The position numbers and the translations under genes were made by a program. A DNA stretch of 64,000 nt, from NCBI RefSeq assembly GCF_011046735.1, contig NZ_CP049258.1, positions 1,816,001 to 1,880,000 on the forward strand. Reading direction: 5' to 3'. Below, piece by piece: positions 15,168 to 24,339 of the stretch. Origin of the DNA: Nordella sp. HKS 07 (GTDB lineage: Bacteria; Pseudomonadota; Alphaproteobacteria; Rhizobiales; Aestuariivirgaceae). Each line of letters starts with the position of its first letter. Within the stretch, counting starts at the first letter, position 1. Under the pieces are notes generated by a model. That model searched no databases. It saw only the letters and a program-made list of their open reading frames with translations, and had not been told where the DNA came from.

Positions 15168-17482
15168 GGCGGCCGGCGAAACCCGGTTTCTGGCTCGTCG
15201 TACGGCGCGAATGCCGCTGGCTCTTCCATGATCGCGTCGCCCTCATCCTGATCTTCGGCGTGCCGCTCTTCGCCTTTCTGGTGCTGAGCGCGGTTTTCAG
15301 TCATCCGGTCATCCGCGAGCTGGGCACGGTGGTCGTCGATGCCGACCGTTCGGAGACCTCACGCGCCTTCATCGAGGAGGTGGCGGTCGCTCCCGGCCTC
15401 AAGATCGTCGAGCGCTCCACCGACCTGGCCGTGGCCGCGCGGGCGGTACGATCCGGGGAAGCCATAGCGGCGATCTATATACCGGCGAATTTCGAAAGGG
15501 ATCTGAAGGCGCTACGCCGCCCGCAGGTCGTGGCTTTTCATAATCAGCAGTTCCTGACCGCTGCCGGCATCGCCTCACAGGGGCTGGGCGACTCCCTCGC
15601 CGCAGCGACGACCAATGCAGCACCTGGCCGCTTGATGGCGCCGATGGCTTCGCGCACCGGATCGCTCGTCGCCGAGACCATCGCGCTCGTCAACCCGCAG
15701 CGCAACTATGCTCAGTTCCTGCTGCGCGCTTTGCTGCCCATGGTCATCCATGTGGTGATCACCATCGCCGCTGGCTATGCGGTCGGACCGGAGTTTCGCC
15801 GCCGCAGCATGCGCAGCTGGCTCGCCTGCGCCGGCAACAACCCGATCATCGCACTGGCCGGCAAGTTGGCGCCGCTCTTCGCCATATTCGTCGTCATCAT
15901 GCTCTCGGTGGCGTTGATCCTCGAGGGCTGGTTCCAGATCCCCTTCAAGGGAAATGTGGCGATGATGATCGCGGCGGGCATGTTGCTGATCGTCAGCTAC
16001 CTGGCGCTCGGCGCCCTCCTGCAGCTCCTGGTCGGCGACCTCGCCACCGGACTGGGCCTCACCGGCCTTATCGTTTCGCCGGCCTTCGGTTATGCCGGCG
16101 TCGGATTTCCGACCCTCGGCATGAATGCCTTCGCGCAAGGATGGAGCACTTTCCTGCCCCTGCGCTGGTACATGGCCGTGCTGCTGGGCCAGGCGGCGCG
16201 CGGGCTGCCGCCTCATCAATCGGCCCATGCTTTCGCCATGCTGGCGGCGCTGGCGATCGGCTTTTACCTGCTGGCCCTGCTTCGATTGTGGGCGATCGCC
16301 AAACGGCCCACCCGGAAGAAGGAGGCGAGCCCGCCACAAGCGATCGCGGTGCCGCCGCGTGGCGTGGGCCAGGCCTTCACCACGGAATGGCGGCGCGTTC
16401 TTGCGACCCGCGGCGCCTTCGCCCTGCTCTTTCTCGCCCCCTTGATCTATGGCGCCTATTACCCGCAGCCTTACCTCTCTCAAATCCTGCGCAAGGTGCC
16501 CATCGTCGTCGTGGACAACGACCTGAGCGAGCTCAGCCGCGCTTTGGTGCAGACTCTCGATGCCAGCGGCGCTATCCGGGTGGCGGCTAATGTCGGTACA
16601 TTGGCCGAGGCTCAAGACGTCATTCAACGCGGCGAGGCATTCGCCGCCGTCGGCATTCCGACCGGCACCGAACGCGATGTGCTTAAGGGCAACAAGGCGC
16701 ATATCCCCGTCTATGCGGACGCCACCTATCTGTTCGTCTTCCGATCGACGGCCGGCGCCATCGCCGTTGCGATCAACGCGCTCTCCTCCGAAGTCGCCCT
16801 CGCCGGAGCGCGCAGCGACGGCAGCCTGGCCCGGGTGACACTTGCCTCGGGCAGTCCTGCCGACATCCTGCTCCAGCCGATCTTCAATCCGGTGGGCGGC
16901 TATGCGAGTTACATCGTGCCGGCGGCCTTCGTGCTGATCCTGCAGCAGACCTTGCTCATCGGCGCCTCCATGATGACCGTGGGCACGCCGCTTCGTGGCA
17001 GTGCCTTCGCCAATGTGCTCGGCCGCGGCATTGCGCATCTGATGCTCTATCTGCCCGTACTCGCCCTCTATCTCATCGTCTTGCCGCGTCTCTATGGCTT
17101 CTCCGCGCTCGGCAACCTGCCGCAGCTCGCCGTGCTGGCGTCTCTCTTCATCCTCGCCACCAGTTTCATGGGGCAGATGGCGGGCGCCTGGTTCAAATCT
17201 CCCGAGACACCAACCCTGATCTTCCTGGCCACCAGTCTGCCGCAGTTCTTCCTGGCCGGATTCTCCTGGCCGCGCGAGGCAATTCCGGACGCGGTCCTTG
17301 CCGCCGGCCGCATCTTTCCCGCCGATTCCGCGATCGACGGCCTGGTGCGCATCAATCAGCTTGGCGCGAATCTGTGGGAAGTGGCGCATGACTGGCGCGA
17401 CCTTGCCATCCTGACCGCCGTCTATTTCATGCTGGCGACCATCTCGGCTTATTTTCTGAGGCGAGACCATGTCAAAGGGTAG
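15164..17482 (+). CDS. Tandem-duplicated ABC-2 type permease (two membrane domains fused)
   Basis: Inner-membrane protein of about 772 aa made of two similar halves. Each half has an N-terminal helix, a large periplasmic domain containing a VVVD motif (GTVVVDADRSETSRAF in the first, VPIVVVDNDLSELSRAL in the second) and a C-terminal set of five to six helices. The junction is near residue 385, after a lysine-rich linker (RPTRKKEASPP). This matches the ABC2_membrane_3 / YhhJ-YbhR type duplicated in one chain. No ATP-binding domain is fused or encoded next to it. Start ATG 15164 overlaps the hlyD stop; an upstream TTG is less likely. Confidence 0.82.
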   Translation: MRRPAKPGFWLVVRRECRWLFHDRVALILIFGVPLFAFLVLSAVFSHPVIRELGTVVVDADRSETSRAFIEEVAVAPGLKIVERSTDLAVAARAVRSGEAIAAIYIPANFERDLKALRRPQVVAFHNQQFLTAAGIASQGLGDSLAAATTNAAPGRLMAPMASRTGSLVAETIALVNPQRNYAQFLLRALLPMVIHVVITIAAGYAVGPEFRRRSMRSWLACAGNNPIIALAGKLAPLFAIFVVIMLSVALILEGWFQIPFKGNVAMMIAAGMLLIVSYLALGALLQLLVGDLATGLGLTGLIVSPAFGYAGVGFPTLGMNAFAQGWSTFLPLRWYMAVLLGQAARGLPPHQSAHAFAMLAALAIGFYLLALLRLWAIAKRPTRKKEASPPQAIAVPPRGVGQAFTTEWRRVLATRGAFALLFLAPLIYGAYYPQPYLSQILRKVPIVVVDNDLSELSRALVQTLDASGAIRVAANVGTLAEAQDVIQRGEAFAAVGIPTGTERDVLKGNKAHIPVYADATYLFVFRSTAGAIAVAINALSSEVALAGARSDGSLARVTLASGSPADILLQPIFNPVGGYASYIVPAAFVLILQQTLLIGASMMTVGTPLRGSAFANVLGRGIAHLMLYLPVLALYLIVLPRLYGFSALGNLPQLAVLASLFILATSFMGQMAGAWFKSPETPTLIFLATSLPQFFLAGFSWPREAIPDAVLAAGRIFPADSAIDGLVRINQLGANLWEVAHDWRDLAILTAVYFMLATISAYFLRRDHVKG

Positions 17483-18440
17483 CATCGGCAAGTTTGCCTT
17501 CGTCCTTCTGATCCTCGCGGGCGCCGTGGCCGGATATGCCCTGTGGCCGTCGGCGGAACCGGCGCCGGTCTTGGGCGTGGTCCGCGCCACTCAATTGCGT
17601 GTGGCGCCGGAGGTGGGCGGTCAACTGGCGACGATCAAGGTCCACAAGGGCGATCACGTCGCAGCGGGTGATATTGTGGCCGAACTATCGGCACTCGAAC
17701 TGACGGCTTCGGTCGGGCAGGCTCGCGCCGCTCTCGCTGCCGCCCGTGCCGAGCGCGATCATGTCTATGCAGGAGTACGCGCCGAGGAGGTCGCCGTCTT
17801 GGCTGACGAGATCGCCAAGGCTCAGTCCAATCTGAGCTATTTCCAGAAAGAGCTCGATCGCTCTACCTATCTGGTCTCGCGCGATTTCGCTTCACAGCAA
17901 GCGCTTGACGAGACCAACAAGAATGTCGCGACGGCCCAGGCCGCCTTGGCCGAGGCACAGGCCGAGCACGCAGCGGCGGTGGCCGGCCCAACATCTGAGG
18001 AGCGTCAGATCGCCGATGCGCAGGTCCATGCCGCCGGGGCGACTCTCGCCATGCTCGAACGCCGGCTGGATAAAACCATTCTGCGGGCCCCAGCCGATGG
18101 GACCGTCAGCGTGATCGTCGGCGAGATCGGCGAGGCGGTGCGCGCCGGCGAACCGATATTGGCCATCGAGGCGGACGGCAAACCCTGGTTGTCCATCAAT
18201 TTGCGCGAGGACGCATTGCGCGGTCTGACCATCGGCTCGGCTGTCAATGTCGAGCGGATGGGCAAGGAGGGCGTGACTCAGGCAGTGGTGAGCGAGCTCA
18301 TGCCGCTGGGCCCCTTCGCGACGTGGCAGGCCGAACGCACGGTCGGCGACCATGATCGCAACACGCTGCGCCTGCGTCTCGATCTGCAGAGCGACTGGGG
18401 CGAATTTCAACCCGGCATGACGGTGCGCCTCATACGATAG
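17469..18440 (+). CDS. HlyD-family membrane fusion protein, second copy
   Basis: Adaptor of 323 aa, shorter than the first copy. One N-terminal helix (about 8-26), a lipoyl half (RVAPEVGGQLATIKVHKGDHVAAGDIVAEL), a coiled coil (about 75-190) and the returning half (TILRAPADGTVSVIVGEIGEAVRAGEPI), then a beta-barrel segment ending PGMTVRLIR. It overlaps the permease gene by 14 bp. Together the three genes resemble drug, lipid or polysaccharide efflux systems of the YbhGFSR type, but no ATPase or TolC-like protein is encoded here. Confidence 0.87.
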   Translation: MSKGSIGKFAFVLLILAGAVAGYALWPSAEPAPVLGVVRATQLRVAPEVGGQLATIKVHKGDHVAAGDIVAELSALELTASVGQARAALAAARAERDHVYAGVRAEEVAVLADEIAKAQSNLSYFQKELDRSTYLVSRDFASQQALDETNKNVATAQAALAEAQAEHAAAVAGPTSEERQIADAQVHAAGATLAMLERRLDKTILRAPADGTVSVIVGEIGEAVRAGEPILAIEADGKPWLSINLREDALRGLTIGSAVNVERMGKEGVTQAVVSELMPLGPFATWQAERTVGDHDRNTLRLRLDLQSDWGEFQPGMTVRLIR

Positions 18441-18483
18441 CCGGTCGTAACTGCATGGCTCCGTCCACATAAAGCTCTGCGAA

Positions 18484-18501
18484 CTGTCACAGTACTTTTA
18501 C
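18484..18501 (+). promoter_or_regulatory. Pho box upstream of phnG
   Basis: CTGTCAC-AGTA-CTTTTAC: two heptamers 11 bp apart, the arrangement bound by PhoB. The first heptamer is near-consensus, the second weaker. It lies 21 bp before the phnG ATG, so transcription probably starts very near or at the gene. It predicts induction of phnGHIJKL under phosphate limitation. Confidence 0.65.
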
Positions 18502-18522
18502 AATGGGCTGTTTGATAGCCCC

Positions 18523-18993
18523 ATGGCTCTCGACGATCCCTCCCCATCCAAGAATGAAACATCGGCGCGACAGACCTGGATGTCGCTGCTCGCCGGCGCC
18601 AGGAAAGAGCGCCTCGACGCGCTTTTTCCACGCGACCGCCATCCCCGCTTCACTTACTTGCGCAAGCCCGAGACCGGCCTCGTGATGCTGCGCGGCCGCC
18701 AGGGTGGTACCGGAAGCCCCTTCAATGTCGGCGAAGCCACCTTAACCCGCTGCAGCATCCGCCTCGGCGACGGCACGGTTGGCCATGCTTTCGTGATGGG
18801 CCGCTCGCATGAGCATGCGGTGAGCGCCGCGGTCTGCGATGCTTTGCTGCAAGGGCCCGAGAATGCACATCTGACGGAAGCGGTGATCAACCCGCTGGCG
18901 CGCGAACGCGCCGAGCGTGAGCGCTGGATCGCACTCAAGAACGCGGCGACGAAAGTGGACTTCTTTACGATGGTGAGGGGCGATGTCGACTGA
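18523..18993 (+). CDS. phnG: C-P lyase subunit PhnG
   Basis: Component of the PhnGHIJ core complex, 156 aa. Recognised by position and by the segment PETGLVMLRGRQGGTGSPFNVGEATLTRCSIRL followed by GHAFVMGRSHEHA, typical of PhnG. With PhnI, PhnH and PhnL it attaches the phosphonate to the ribose of ATP. It overlaps phnH by 11 bp. Under a Pho box at 18484. Confidence 0.94.
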   Translation: MALDDPSPSKNETSARQTWMSLLAGARKERLDALFPRDRHPRFTYLRKPETGLVMLRGRQGGTGSPFNVGEATLTRCSIRLGDGTVGHAFVMGRSHEHAVSAAVCDALLQGPENAHLTEAVINPLARERAERERWIALKNAATKVDFFTMVRGDVD

Positions 18994-19582
18994 ACTCTTG
19001 AGCGGTTTCCCCGATCAGGCCCGCGGCAGCGCGCAAGCTTTCCGTCAAATGCTCGACGCCATGGCGCAGCCCGGCCGCGTCCTGGCATTGACGCCGGACT
19101 TCGAGGCGCCGGCACCGCTTTTCGCCTCCACCGCCGCGATCTGCCTGACCTTGTGCGACTATGACACGCCGCTCTGGCTCGACGAGACGCTCAGGCAAGC
19201 CCCGGTCACGGATTATCTGCGCTTCCATACCGGCGCACGCATCGAGAGCGCGATGACACAGGCGAGCTTCCTCCTCTGCACACCCGCTTCAGCCGCCGAG
19301 GCGCTTGCTCATGCCGATCGCGGCAATGCCGAATATCCCGATGCCTCGGCGACACTCATCATTCAGCTCACCGACTTTGGCGGTGAGATGCTGACGCTCG
19401 AAGGACCGGGCATCAAGGATCGGCGCCATTTCACCACCTGCGGCCTCGATTCGCGTTTCTGGACGCTGATGGACGACAACCACCAGCTTTTTCCTCTGGG
19501 CGTCGACGTCTACTTCGCTGCGCCCCGGGAAATCGCGGCGCTGCCGCGTTCGACACATATAAAGAGAGAGGGTCAGGCCTGA
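18983..19582 (+). CDS. phnH: C-P lyase subunit PhnH
   Basis: Core-complex subunit of 199 aa, beginning MSTELLSGFPDQARGSAQAFRQMLDAMAQPGRV, a characteristic PhnH opening, with LTLEGPGIKD and PLGVDVYFAAPREIAALPRST near the end. PhnH is a homodimer needed for C-P lyase activity. It overlaps phnG by 11 bp and touches phnI with one shared base, consistent with a coupled operon. Confidence 0.94.
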   Translation: MSTELLSGFPDQARGSAQAFRQMLDAMAQPGRVLALTPDFEAPAPLFASTAAICLTLCDYDTPLWLDETLRQAPVTDYLRFHTGARIESAMTQASFLLCTPASAAEALAHADRGNAEYPDASATLIIQLTDFGGEMLTLEGPGIKDRRHFTTCGLDSRFWTLMDDNHQLFPLGVDVYFAAPREIAALPRSTHIKREGQA

Positions 19583-20664
19583 TGTATGTCGCGGTCAAAG
19601 GCGGAGAGAAGGCGATCGATGCGGCACATCGCCTGCTGGCGGAAGAGCGCCGGGGCGATCCCACTATTCCAGAAATCACGCCCGAGCAGATCGGCGCGCA
19701 GCTCACTCTTGCCGTCGACCGGGTGATGACCGAAGGCTCGCTCTATGACCGCGAGCTCGCAGGCGTTGCGATCAAACAGGCGCGCGGCGATCTCATCGAG
19801 GCTATCTTCCTTATCCGCGCGTCACGCACCACGTTGCCGCGCTTCGGCTATTCAGTCCCGATCGAGACCTCCAGCATGCGGATCCGCCGGCGCATCTCGG
19901 CCGCCTTCAAGGACATGCCGGGCGGCCAGATTCTAGGGCCGACCTTCGATTACACCCATCGCCTGCTCGAGCTCGAGGAGAGCGAGGTTGCCCCCGCGCC
20001 GGCCGAAATGGGTCCCGCCGATCTCGACCGCACCATGCCGCGCGTCCTCGACCTGATCGGCGCCGAAGGACTGATCGAGACCGCCTCCGCCGACACCGCC
20101 GAGCCAGGCGATCTCACCCGTGATCCCCTGGCCTTTCCGGCTGAGCGCGATCTGCGCCTGCAGAGCCTGGTGCGCGGCGATGAAGGCTTCCTGTTGGCAC
20201 TCGGTTATTCGACCCAGCGCGGTTATGGCCGCTCTCATCCCTTCGCCGGCGAGATCCGCTATGGCGAGGTAAGCGTCAGCTTCACGCCCGAGGAGCTCGG
20301 CTTCGAGATCGAGATCGGCGCGATCGACATCACCGAATGCGAGATGATCAATCAGTTCAAGGGCTCAGGCAGCGTGCCGCCGCAATTTACCCGTGGCTAT
20401 GGCTTGAGCTTCGGCCAATGCGAGCGCAAGGCCATGTCGATGGCGCTGGTCGACCGGGCGTTGCGCGCGCGCGAGCTCGACGAGGAGCAGACGGCACCTG
20501 CCCAGGATGAGGAGTTCGTCCTCTCGCATGCCGACAATGTACAGGCGACCGGCTTCGTCGAGCACCTTAAGCTGCCGCATTATGTGGATTTCCAGGCCGA
20601 GCTCGAATTGCTGAGGCGCCTGCGCCGCGAGGCACTTGGCCTTGATCTGGAGGCGGCGGAATGA
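19582..20664 (+). CDS. phnI: C-P lyase subunit PhnI (nucleosidase-like)
   Basis: Subunit of 360 aa that removes adenine while transferring the ribose moiety to the phosphonate. Conserved PhnI segments are seen: MYVAVKGGEKAIDAAHRLL at the start, GFLLALGYSTQRGYGRSHPFAGEIR in the middle and LPHYVDFQAELELLRRLRRE at the C-terminus. Overlaps phnJ by 4 bp. Confidence 0.95.
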   Translation: MYVAVKGGEKAIDAAHRLLAEERRGDPTIPEITPEQIGAQLTLAVDRVMTEGSLYDRELAGVAIKQARGDLIEAIFLIRASRTTLPRFGYSVPIETSSMRIRRRISAAFKDMPGGQILGPTFDYTHRLLELEESEVAPAPAEMGPADLDRTMPRVLDLIGAEGLIETASADTAEPGDLTRDPLAFPAERDLRLQSLVRGDEGFLLALGYSTQRGYGRSHPFAGEIRYGEVSVSFTPEELGFEIEIGAIDITECEMINQFKGSGSVPPQFTRGYGLSFGQCERKAMSMALVDRALRARELDEEQTAPAQDEEFVLSHADNVQATGFVEHLKLPHYVDFQAELELLRRLRREALGLDLEAAE

Positions 20665-21497
20665 CCACCGGCTACAACTTCGCTTACCTCAACGAACAGA
20701 CGAAGTGCATGATCCGCCGGGCGCTGCTGAAGGCGGTGGCCATTCCGGGCTATCAGGTGCCCTTCGCCAGCCGCGAAATGCCGATGCCCTATGGCTGGGG
20801 CACCGGCGGCGTCCAGGTGACGGCTTCGATCCTGACCCCCGATGACACGCTGAAAGTGATCGACCAGGGCGCCGACGACACCACCAATGCGGTCAGCATC
20901 CGCAAATTCTTCGTGCGCACCGCCGGCGTGGCGACGACCGAGGAGACCGATAAGGCCTCGATCATCCAGACGCGTCACCGCATTCCTGAGGCCAAGCTGC
21001 GCGAGGACCAGATCCTCGTCTATCAGGTGCCGATTCCCGAACCGTTGCGCTTCCTCGAGCCGCGCGAGACCGAGACGCGCAAGATGCATGCGCTCGAGGA
21101 GTACGGCATCATGCATGTGAAGCTCTACGAGGACATTGCGCGCCACGGCCATATCGCCACAGCCTATGCCTATCCGGCCAAGGTGAATGGGCGCTATGTC
21201 TTCGATCCCTCGCCGATCCCGAAATTCGACAATCCCAAGCTCGATGATTGCGCCGCTCTGCAGCTTTTCGGCGCCGGCCGCGAGAAGCGCATCTATGCGT
21301 TGCCGCCCTATACGCAGGTGAAGAGCCTCGATTTCGAGGACCATCCCTTCAGCGTGCAGAAATGGGAAGAGCCTTGCGCGCTGTGCGGCTCGACCGCCAC
21401 CTATCTCGACGAGATCATTCTCGACGACAAAGGCAAGCGCATGTTCGTCTGCTCCGATACCGACCACTGCCGCAAGGCGCAGGAGACAGCGGCATGA
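20661..21497 (+). CDS. phnJ: C-P lyase catalytic subunit PhnJ (radical SAM)
   Basis: Radical enzyme of 278 aa that cleaves the carbon-phosphorus bond. The non-canonical iron-sulphur motif is complete: Cys239, Cys242 and Cys264, with the catalytic Cys270 in SDTDHC. The same spacing occurs in the E. coli enzyme (241, 244, 266, 272). N-terminal sequence TGYNFAYLNEQTKCMIRRALLKAVAIPGYQVPF is typical. Overlaps phnK by 4 bp. With intact cysteines the enzyme should be active. Confidence 0.96.
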   Translation: MTTGYNFAYLNEQTKCMIRRALLKAVAIPGYQVPFASREMPMPYGWGTGGVQVTASILTPDDTLKVIDQGADDTTNAVSIRKFFVRTAGVATTEETDKASIIQTRHRIPEAKLREDQILVYQVPIPEPLRFLEPRETETRKMHALEEYGIMHVKLYEDIARHGHIATAYAYPAKVNGRYVFDPSPIPKFDNPKLDDCAALQLFGAGREKRIYALPPYTQVKSLDFEDHPFSVQKWEEPCALCGSTATYLDEIILDDKGKRMFVCSDTDHCRKAQETAA

Positions 21498-22267
21498 CCG
21501 GACCATTGCTCACCGCTGAAAATATCACCAAGCTCTATGACGGACGCGTCGCCTGCGACAGAGTGAGCTTCGAGCTGTGGCCGGGCGAGGTCCTGGCCAT
21601 CGTCGGGGAATCGGGCTCCGGCAAGACGACCTTGCTCAAATGTCTCTCGATGCAGATCGCGCCTGCCGCCGGCCGCGTGCTCTATTCGTTGCGCGACGGA
21701 CGCACGGAATCCCTGTCCGACCTCAGCGAGGCCGAGCGCCGCTTTTTGATGCGGACTGATTGGGGCTTCGTGCATCAGGATCCGCGCGAAGGCTTGCGCA
21801 TGGGCGTCTCGGCCGGCGCCAATGTCGGCGAGCGCCTGATGGCGGTGGGCGAGCGCCATTATGGCCGCATCCGCTCCTCAGCACTCGACTGGCTCAACCG
21901 CGTCGAGATATCGGGTGATCGCATCGATGACAGCCCACGCAATTATTCGGGCGGCATGCGCCAGCGCCTGCAGATCGCCCGCAATCTGGTCACGGCGCCA
22001 CGTCTCGTTTTCATGGACGAGCCGACGGGCGGCCTCGACGTCTCGGTCCAGGCCCGCCTGCTCGATCTCTTGCGCGGCCTCGTGCGCACTTTGGGCCTCT
22101 CGGTCATCATCGTGACGCATGACCTCGCGGTGGCGCGTCTTCTCTCCACCCGCATTCTCGTCATGCAGCAGGGCAGGGTCATCGAGACCGGCCTCACCGA
22201 CCAGGTGCTCGAGGATCCGCAGGCGCCTTATACGCAGCTTCTCGTCTCTTCCGTCCTGCAGGTGTGA
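21494..22267 (+). CDS. phnK: C-P lyase accessory ATPase PhnK
   Basis: ABC-type ATPase of 257 aa, beginning MTGPLLTAENITKLYDG. Walker A GESGSGKTT, signature YSGGMRQRLQIARNL, Walker B LVFMDEPTGGLD, and VTHDLAVARLL. It resembles dipeptide-importer ATPases, as PhnK does, and binds the core complex through PhnJ and is not a transporter subunit. Start chosen at the ATGA overlap with phnJ. Four bases separate it from phnL. Confidence 0.93.
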   Translation: MTGPLLTAENITKLYDGRVACDRVSFELWPGEVLAIVGESGSGKTTLLKCLSMQIAPAAGRVLYSLRDGRTESLSDLSEAERRFLMRTDWGFVHQDPREGLRMGVSAGANVGERLMAVGERHYGRIRSSALDWLNRVEISGDRIDDSPRNYSGGMRQRLQIARNLVTAPRLVFMDEPTGGLDVSVQARLLDLLRGLVRTLGLSVIIVTHDLAVARLLSTRILVMQQGRVIETGLTDQVLEDPQAPYTQLLVSSVLQV

Positions 22268-22271
22268 TCCG

Positions 22272-22961
22272 ATGCGCGCCGTTCTCAAGATAAAAAATCT
22301 CGCCAAACAGTTCCGCCTGCATCTGCAGGGCGGTGCGCGCATTCCCGTCTTCGACGATCTTAATCTCGAGCTTGCCGAAGGCGAAGCGCTTGCCGTGACC
22401 GGTCCCTCGGGCAAGGGCAAAAGCTCGCTGCTCAAGCTCATCTACGGCACCTACAAGGCGGGCCAGGGCGAAATCCTCGTCCGCCATGATGGAGCTTGGA
22501 TCGATCTCGCTGATGCCGAGCCGCGCGAGGTGCTGCAGGCGCGCCGGCGCACCATCGGTTATGTCACCCAGTTCCTGCGCGTCATCCCGCGCGTGCCGGC
22601 GCTCGATATCGTAGCCGAGCCTTTGCTCGAGCGCGGCGTGGCACCCGATGAAGCGCGCGAACGCGCCGGCCATCTGCTCGGCCGGCTCAATATCCCCGAA
22701 CGCCTGTGGAGCCTGTCGCCGATGACCTTCTCGGGCGGCGAGCAGCAGCGCGTGAATATTGCCCGCGGCTTCGCGGCCGCCTATCCGATCCTGCTGCTCG
22801 ACGAGCCGACCGCCTCGCTCGACCAGGAGAACAAGGCGCGCGTCCTCGCCATGATCGACGAGGCCCGCGCCCAAGGCAGCGCCATCATCGGCATTTTCCA
22901 TGACGCGGCCGACCGCAAGGCCGTCTGCACCCGCGAATTCGATCTCGGCCGCGCCGCCTAG
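22272..22961 (+). CDS. phnL: C-P lyase accessory ATPase PhnL
   Basis: ABC-type ATPase of 229 aa, MRAVLKIKNLAKQFRLHLQGG. Walker A is GPSGKGKSS, signature FSGGEQQRVNIARGF, Walker B ILLLDEPTASLD, and the switch region IIGIFHDAADR ends as usual in PhnL. Last gene of the first phn transcription unit. The 137 bp between its stop and the insertion sequence show only a short CCTCTCC/GGAGGG hairpin. Confidence 0.93.
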   Translation: MRAVLKIKNLAKQFRLHLQGGARIPVFDDLNLELAEGEALAVTGPSGKGKSSLLKLIYGTYKAGQGEILVRHDGAWIDLADAEPREVLQARRRTIGYVTQFLRVIPRVPALDIVAEPLLERGVAPDEARERAGHLLGRLNIPERLWSLSPMTFSGGEQQRVNIARGFAAAYPILLLDEPTASLDQENKARVLAMIDEARAQGSAIIGIFHDAADRKAVCTREFDLGRAA

Positions 22962-23082
22962 CAATCCCCTCTCCGCCTGCTGGAGGGCTGTCCGGAGAAA
23001 CTCGCGACATGCCAGAAAAGATTACGTAAGAATGGGATTCGAGACACGTCATCTCGAACGAGACTCAGAACTCAACTTCATT

Positions 23083-23098
23083 CCCCTTCTCCCGCTTG
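23083..23098. repeat. Left half of REP palindrome split by the insertion sequence
   Basis: CCTTCTCCCGCTTG here pairs with CTTGCGGGAGAAGG at 24340-24353. Removing the IS and one copy of CTTG restores a perfect REP hairpin (CCTTCTCCCGC arms, TT loop) like those at 24489 and 33595. CTTG (23095-23098 and 24340-24343) is the likely 4-bp target duplication. Confidence 0.75.
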
Positions 23099-24339
23099 CG
23101 AGACCTTTGCAGAAGTGGGGCATCTGTGATTCTCTGGGGAGAGGAACAGGGGGTCGACGCATGCCGACACGCGTGACTGGTCAGTTTAGCCTGGCTGATG
23201 CTCTGGCGAAGCAGCCGAGCCGCTCGGGCGAGACACTTGATCGGGTGCAGAGCCTGATCGATTGGGGCCAGATCGACACCTTGCTCGCGCCGATGCGCGG
23301 CTCGCCCTATGGCGCGCCCGGCTACCCGCCACTGCTGATGCTGAAGGCTCTTTTGCTGCAGCAATGGTATTCGCTGTCGGATCCAGGCCTTGAGGAAGCG
23401 CTGATCGATAGATTGTCGTTCCGCCGCTTTGTCGGCTTGGCTTTGGGTGAAGACACGCCGGATCACTCGACGATCAGCCGGTTTCGCACGGAGCTGGCGA
23501 CGAGGGGCCTGAGCGAGGCGGTGTTTGAAGTTGTGAACCTTCAGATTGATGCCAAGGGACTGCTGCTGCGCCAGGGCACGATCATCGATGCGACGCTGGT
23601 CGAAGCCCATGTGAAGCGGCCCGAGAAGCCGAAGGAAGACAAGACACCGGCGCCGGCACCCGCCAGCGATCAAGCCCCGCAGCAGGACAAGGCCGGGCCC
23701 AAAGGCGAACGGCCGGCAAGCAAACTCATCCTCAGCCCGACCGATCCTGAGGCGAGCTGGGCCAAGAAGGGCCACAAGCGCTACTTTGGCTACAAAGGCC
23801 ATGTGGCGGTCGACCTGGGCTCGGGCATCATCCGTCGCTGTGTTCTCACCACCGCCTCGGTGGCTGATACGACTATGGGTGATGCGCTGATCATGGGCGA
23901 TGAGCGGGCGCTCTACGCCGACAAGGGCTATGACACCAAGGCACGCCGCGCGGCCCTCAAGGCTGCCGGGGCCAATGATCGCATTGCTCACCGTCCCAAC
24001 AGGCACCATCCGCTGAGCAAGCGCCAAGTTCAACGCAACAAGGGCATCTCGCGTCGTCGTAGCGCTGTCGAGCGGGTCTTCGCCATTGCCAAGCGTCTGA
24101 TGGGATGGCGGCGGGTGCGCTACATCGGGCTTGTGAGGAACGCTGGTCACTTCGCGATGCTGTGTACCGCGATCAATCTCAAGCGCCTGGCGGTGCTCAG
24201 TGCATGACCCCGGCAACCAAAATACCTCATACGGGGCATCTCCCGCCGGGCATTGCAAGTTCCCACCGCCCAATCGGGCGCGCGAAAAAACTCCATTCCC
24301 CTCTCCAGCCGCAATCCGACCACTTCCGCAAAGGTCTCG
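23099..24339 (+). mobile_element. IS5-family insertion sequence, about 1241 bp, complete
   Basis: Bounded by 20-bp inverted repeats starting CGAGACCTTTGC (23099-23118 and, reversed, 24320-24339) with one mismatch (A/G at position 13). It carries one intact transposase gene and is flanked by CTTG on both sides. Element ends are ambiguous by a base or two because the target is itself symmetric: TT (2 bp), CTTG (4 bp) or GCTTGC (6 bp) can all be read as the duplication. Intact ends and ORF suggest recent arrival. It lies between the two phn transcription units and breaks no gene. Confidence 0.88.
23161..24207 (+). CDS. IS5-family transposase (DDE)
   Basis: Transposase of 348 aa beginning MPTRVTGQFSLADALAKQPS. 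An N-terminal DUF772-like helix domain (PLLMLKALLLQQWYSLSDPGLEEAL) is followed by DHSTISRFRTEL and the DDE catalytic parts: Asp in IIDATLVEAHVKR, Asp in LYADKGYDTKA and Glu in RRRSAVERVFAIAKR. A lysine/proline-rich stretch (about 160-195) sits between the first two, as in relatives. ATG 23161 is preferred over the longer frame, which starts inside phnL. The gene appears intact. Confidence 0.92.
   Translation: MPTRVTGQFSLADALAKQPSRSGETLDRVQSLIDWGQIDTLLAPMRGSPYGAPGYPPLLMLKALLLQQWYSLSDPGLEEALIDRLSFRRFVGLALGEDTPDHSTISRFRTELATRGLSEAVFEVVNLQIDAKGLLLRQGTIIDATLVEAHVKRPEKPKEDKTPAPAPASDQAPQQDKAGPKGERPASKLILSPTDPEASWAKKGHKRYFGYKGHVAVDLGSGIIRRCVLTTASVADTTMGDALIMGDERALYADKGYDTKARRAALKAAGANDRIAHRPNRHHPLSKRQVQRNKGISRRRSAVERVFAIAKRLMGWRRVRYIGLVRNAGHFAMLCTAINLKRLAVLSA

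Noticed and set aside
15575-17590. Leftward open frame of 671 codons
   Set aside because: Antisense to the tandem ABC-2 permease; a codon-bias shadow in GC-rich DNA with low-complexity charged sequence.
23065-24273. Leftward open frame of 402 codons in the insertion sequence
   Set aside because: Antisense to the transposase with its DDE residues; no IS5-type element is known to need such a gene.
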